Source: Bugula neritina
Lineage: Eukaryota; Bryozoa; Gymnolaemata; Cheilostomatida; Bugulidae
Reading direction: 5' to 3'
NCBI GenBank assembly: GCA_964035545.1
Contig: OZ037767.1
Span: 423,001 to 487,000 of the forward strand
DNA: 64,000 bases
Shown one piece after another: positions 36,026 to 64,000 of this stretch (the first letter of the stretch is position 1; every line of letters starts with the position of its first letter). The position numbers and the translations under genes are program-made. The notes under the pieces were generated by a model. The model was not told the origin of the DNA and ran no database searches. It saw nothing but the letters and a program-made list of their open reading frames with translations.

Positions 36026-37127
36026 GACTCTCAATGACTGCAAGCCTCAGAGCTGAAAAGATAGATTAAACAATTTAAGTTACTAAACAAGAATTCAACA
36101 GACAACTACAAAAACAAATAATTAAAATTGAGGCAACCACTTTTTTTATTCCCATAAAGCTACAAATTTACTACAAATCTATTAAATATAAAATTCTATT
36201 CATGATCATCATTATCTGTAGTCAATTAATCACAACTAGATACGTGAAATCAATGTTGATAAATTGCATCTAATATACATATATTTATAATTATATAATT
36301 CATTACTTTAGTAAAAAGTGACAAATCATAATTACAATAATTATGTTCATCACAAGGGATATCAATTGCTAAATACAAAATAACTTTAGTATAACAATAA
36401 GATTAAGTTTAACTTTAAGTTGTTATTTGTTTTAGCTAAATTTATCAATAATTAAAAGCAGTTAAATCAACCAATTTAGTATAATCACGATAAAACATTA
36501 TACATTAATTGTCATTATTATTGTATCATTAACGTGATTTATTCGATTTTATCATCACCATGGTCCATGATTATTATAATAATAATAATAAATATTTTTA
36601 GTAAATTCCCGTTTCAATTTGTTGCCCATTTACTTTTAGTCTTGAGGTTATCCAACCTTAAAATTTAAATATTCTTTAAAATGTTTATAAGGAAAAACTG
36701 TTTATGAAAGCTTTCCTGAGCAGTTTGCTAGAGAAAAGCTTCCAAATAAGCTGCCATGATGAGAGTTGCTGCGCAACTGCGCGAGTCCAATATATTTGCT
36801 TTCGCCAATCAAACAAAAGTTTGCCCAAAGAAACTCCCTTTAATTTTCTGCAATAATATTGAAAAGGCTTGGGTGTTTTGGACAGTTCAGGGTGCGTTTT
36901 TAGGATATAGGTATGAGACGTCCGCTACACTTATACAATTACCTATATGCATGCATATTAAGAAAATGCGTGCATATGAAAAGTTCAAGACTATATCAGC
37001 CAACTTCATTCATTTGCATTGCGCAGGATTCTATCAGCTTTGTGCTCATCTATAATAATATTAATTATAATACTCATACTGTGCTGCTGCAGTTATTGCA
37101 TCATTCAATTCGAAGCCACCAACAAGA
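36026..37127. promoter_or_regulatory. probable bidirectional promoter, CFAP61 (-) / EPRS1 (+)
   Basis: 1.1 kb between divergent start codons, free of minisatellites. CCAAT at 36805-36809 (context GCCAATCA). AT-rich with short homopolymer runs. The promoter role is inferred from orientation; no TATA box is convincing. Confidence 0.4.
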
Positions 37128-52732
<15,605 letters not shown>

Positions 52733-53538
52733 TCTTCATCGGAACATTGTTAGGAGAAATAGGATTTACGATCTCTTGTCTATAATGTAATCAGATATAC
52801 CTGTTTGGTATTAACTTTTAATCTAGACTTTTGTGTTACCTGCAAAATGTGTAATATTTATTCAGCTTGATGCCAAAATATTTGTGATTATATATTAATT
52901 GCAATTTTATGTAATATACTATGACAGTTGATACAATGCATGTGCTATTTCATCTTCTTTCCAAAAAATAATTAAAAACTGAAACCATTGTGACAGAATC
53001 ACTGTTTTTTTTTCAAGCTAAGGCTGCAAATTTTTTGTTTTTATGGTAGGATTTGTATATAGCTATTTAAACACACAAAGCAAAGAGCCACAACTATAAA
53101 ACTGATCATAGTGTCAACAGTTGCTTTTCATCAATTGAAATAATTACTGTACAAATACGCATAACAAATCACGTTGGAGTTATTACCTCTAGAAGATCTG
53201 TTTAGCAAGAGAGGATAATATCGTAGCATATATTTTCCGGGTCCATAGCCCAAAAACGCGTCACTCTCTACAAAAATAGACCATGGGTTTTATTGAGGAA
53301 ATCCCGCTTGCATGCTTGTAATTTAATTGCTGTTCGCTATACACACAAATACACCAACTGCTTATGAATTGTGATTACCATCTCAAGAATTGAAGATGGT
53401 GATACTGATAGTGTAAATTGTAACAGCTAAACTATTCCATTAATTTGTTTCAATTGGCATTAGAAAAGTTTGGATAAATTTATTAAACTTTAATATTTAC
53501 TTATAAAACATGACGTATAATAGCTTTACCTAAAAATT
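52733..53538. other. EPRS1 3' UTR and DENND1 upstream region
   Basis: ATTAAA at 52971-52976 is a possible EPRS1 poly(A) signal. The rest should hold the DENND1 promoter; I see no defined motif and no arrays. Confidence 0.4.
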
Positions 53539-63885
<10,347 letters not shown>

Positions 63886-63921
63886 GTAAGTGTATAGCTT
63901 TCTCCACTCTCCGTCTTTTGA

Positions 63922-64000
63922 ATAGCTATTGCTATGTCGCACGGTGCAAGGATTGCTACTGCTATGGCACACGGTGGAAGGATTGCTACTGCTATGTCGC
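63922..64000. repeat. 38-bp tandem repeat cut by the window edge
   Basis: Two copies and a partial third of a unit with GGATTGCTACTGCTATG, 37 nt after the exon 18 donor. Confidence 0.85.

Noticed and set aside
36756-37055. 99-codon frame in the CFAP61/EPRS1 interval
   Set aside because: No similarity or splice context; lies in the likely promoter.

Overview
The window is nuclear DNA of an intron-rich, AT-rich invertebrate animal. The evidence is canonical GT-AG introns, a fused glutamyl-prolyl-tRNA synthetase of the animal type, a motile-cilium gene, a class A GPCR and an animal tRNA-derived SINE. A spiralian is possible from the SINE tail, but the species cannot be fixed from this sequence. 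I rebuilt seven gene models by hand from splice sites, reading phase and family similarity. Phases close through every junction of all seven models.

Layout: (1) 2-3014 (+), 3' part of an LRRC74-like leucine-rich-repeat gene. (2) 3705-18824 (-), complete PSME4/PA200 proteasome activator, 35 exons, 1862 aa. (3) 19682-21520 (+), complete acylphosphatase, 4 exons, 97 aa, head-to-head with PSME4. (4) 22234-36025 (-), complete CFAP61, 23 exons, 1247 aa. (5) 29869-30993 (+), an intronless class A GPCR nested antisense in CFAP61 intron 8. (6) 37128-52732 (+), complete EPRS1, 27 exons, 1506 aa, head-to-head with CFAP61. (7) 53539-63885 (+), DENND1/connecdenn, 18 exons, running off the right edge. These are independent housekeeping, ciliary and trafficking genes. 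There is no operon logic beyond two probable shared promoters.

The striking feature is the introns. Most are filled by minisatellites, each intron having its own private unit of 14-67 bp. In about seventeen cases the unit is not purely intronic. It spans the splice junction, so the array copies the last or first 4-40 nt of the exon together with the donor or acceptor. The gene therefore carries rows of near-identical decoy splice sites, and the array also copies a stop codon in one case (end of CFAP61). The same slippage is seen inside coding sequence: 21-bp Thr/Pro heptads in PSME4 and EPRS1, and a 24-bp duplication in GPCR loop 2. Arrays are scarce in promoters, intergenic DNA and 5'-proximal introns. 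This junction-spanning duplication is the best candidate here for something undescribed.

Mobile DNA is minor: one hAT-type MITE with a perfect 8-bp target duplication and one tRNA-derived SINE, both in CFAP61 introns.
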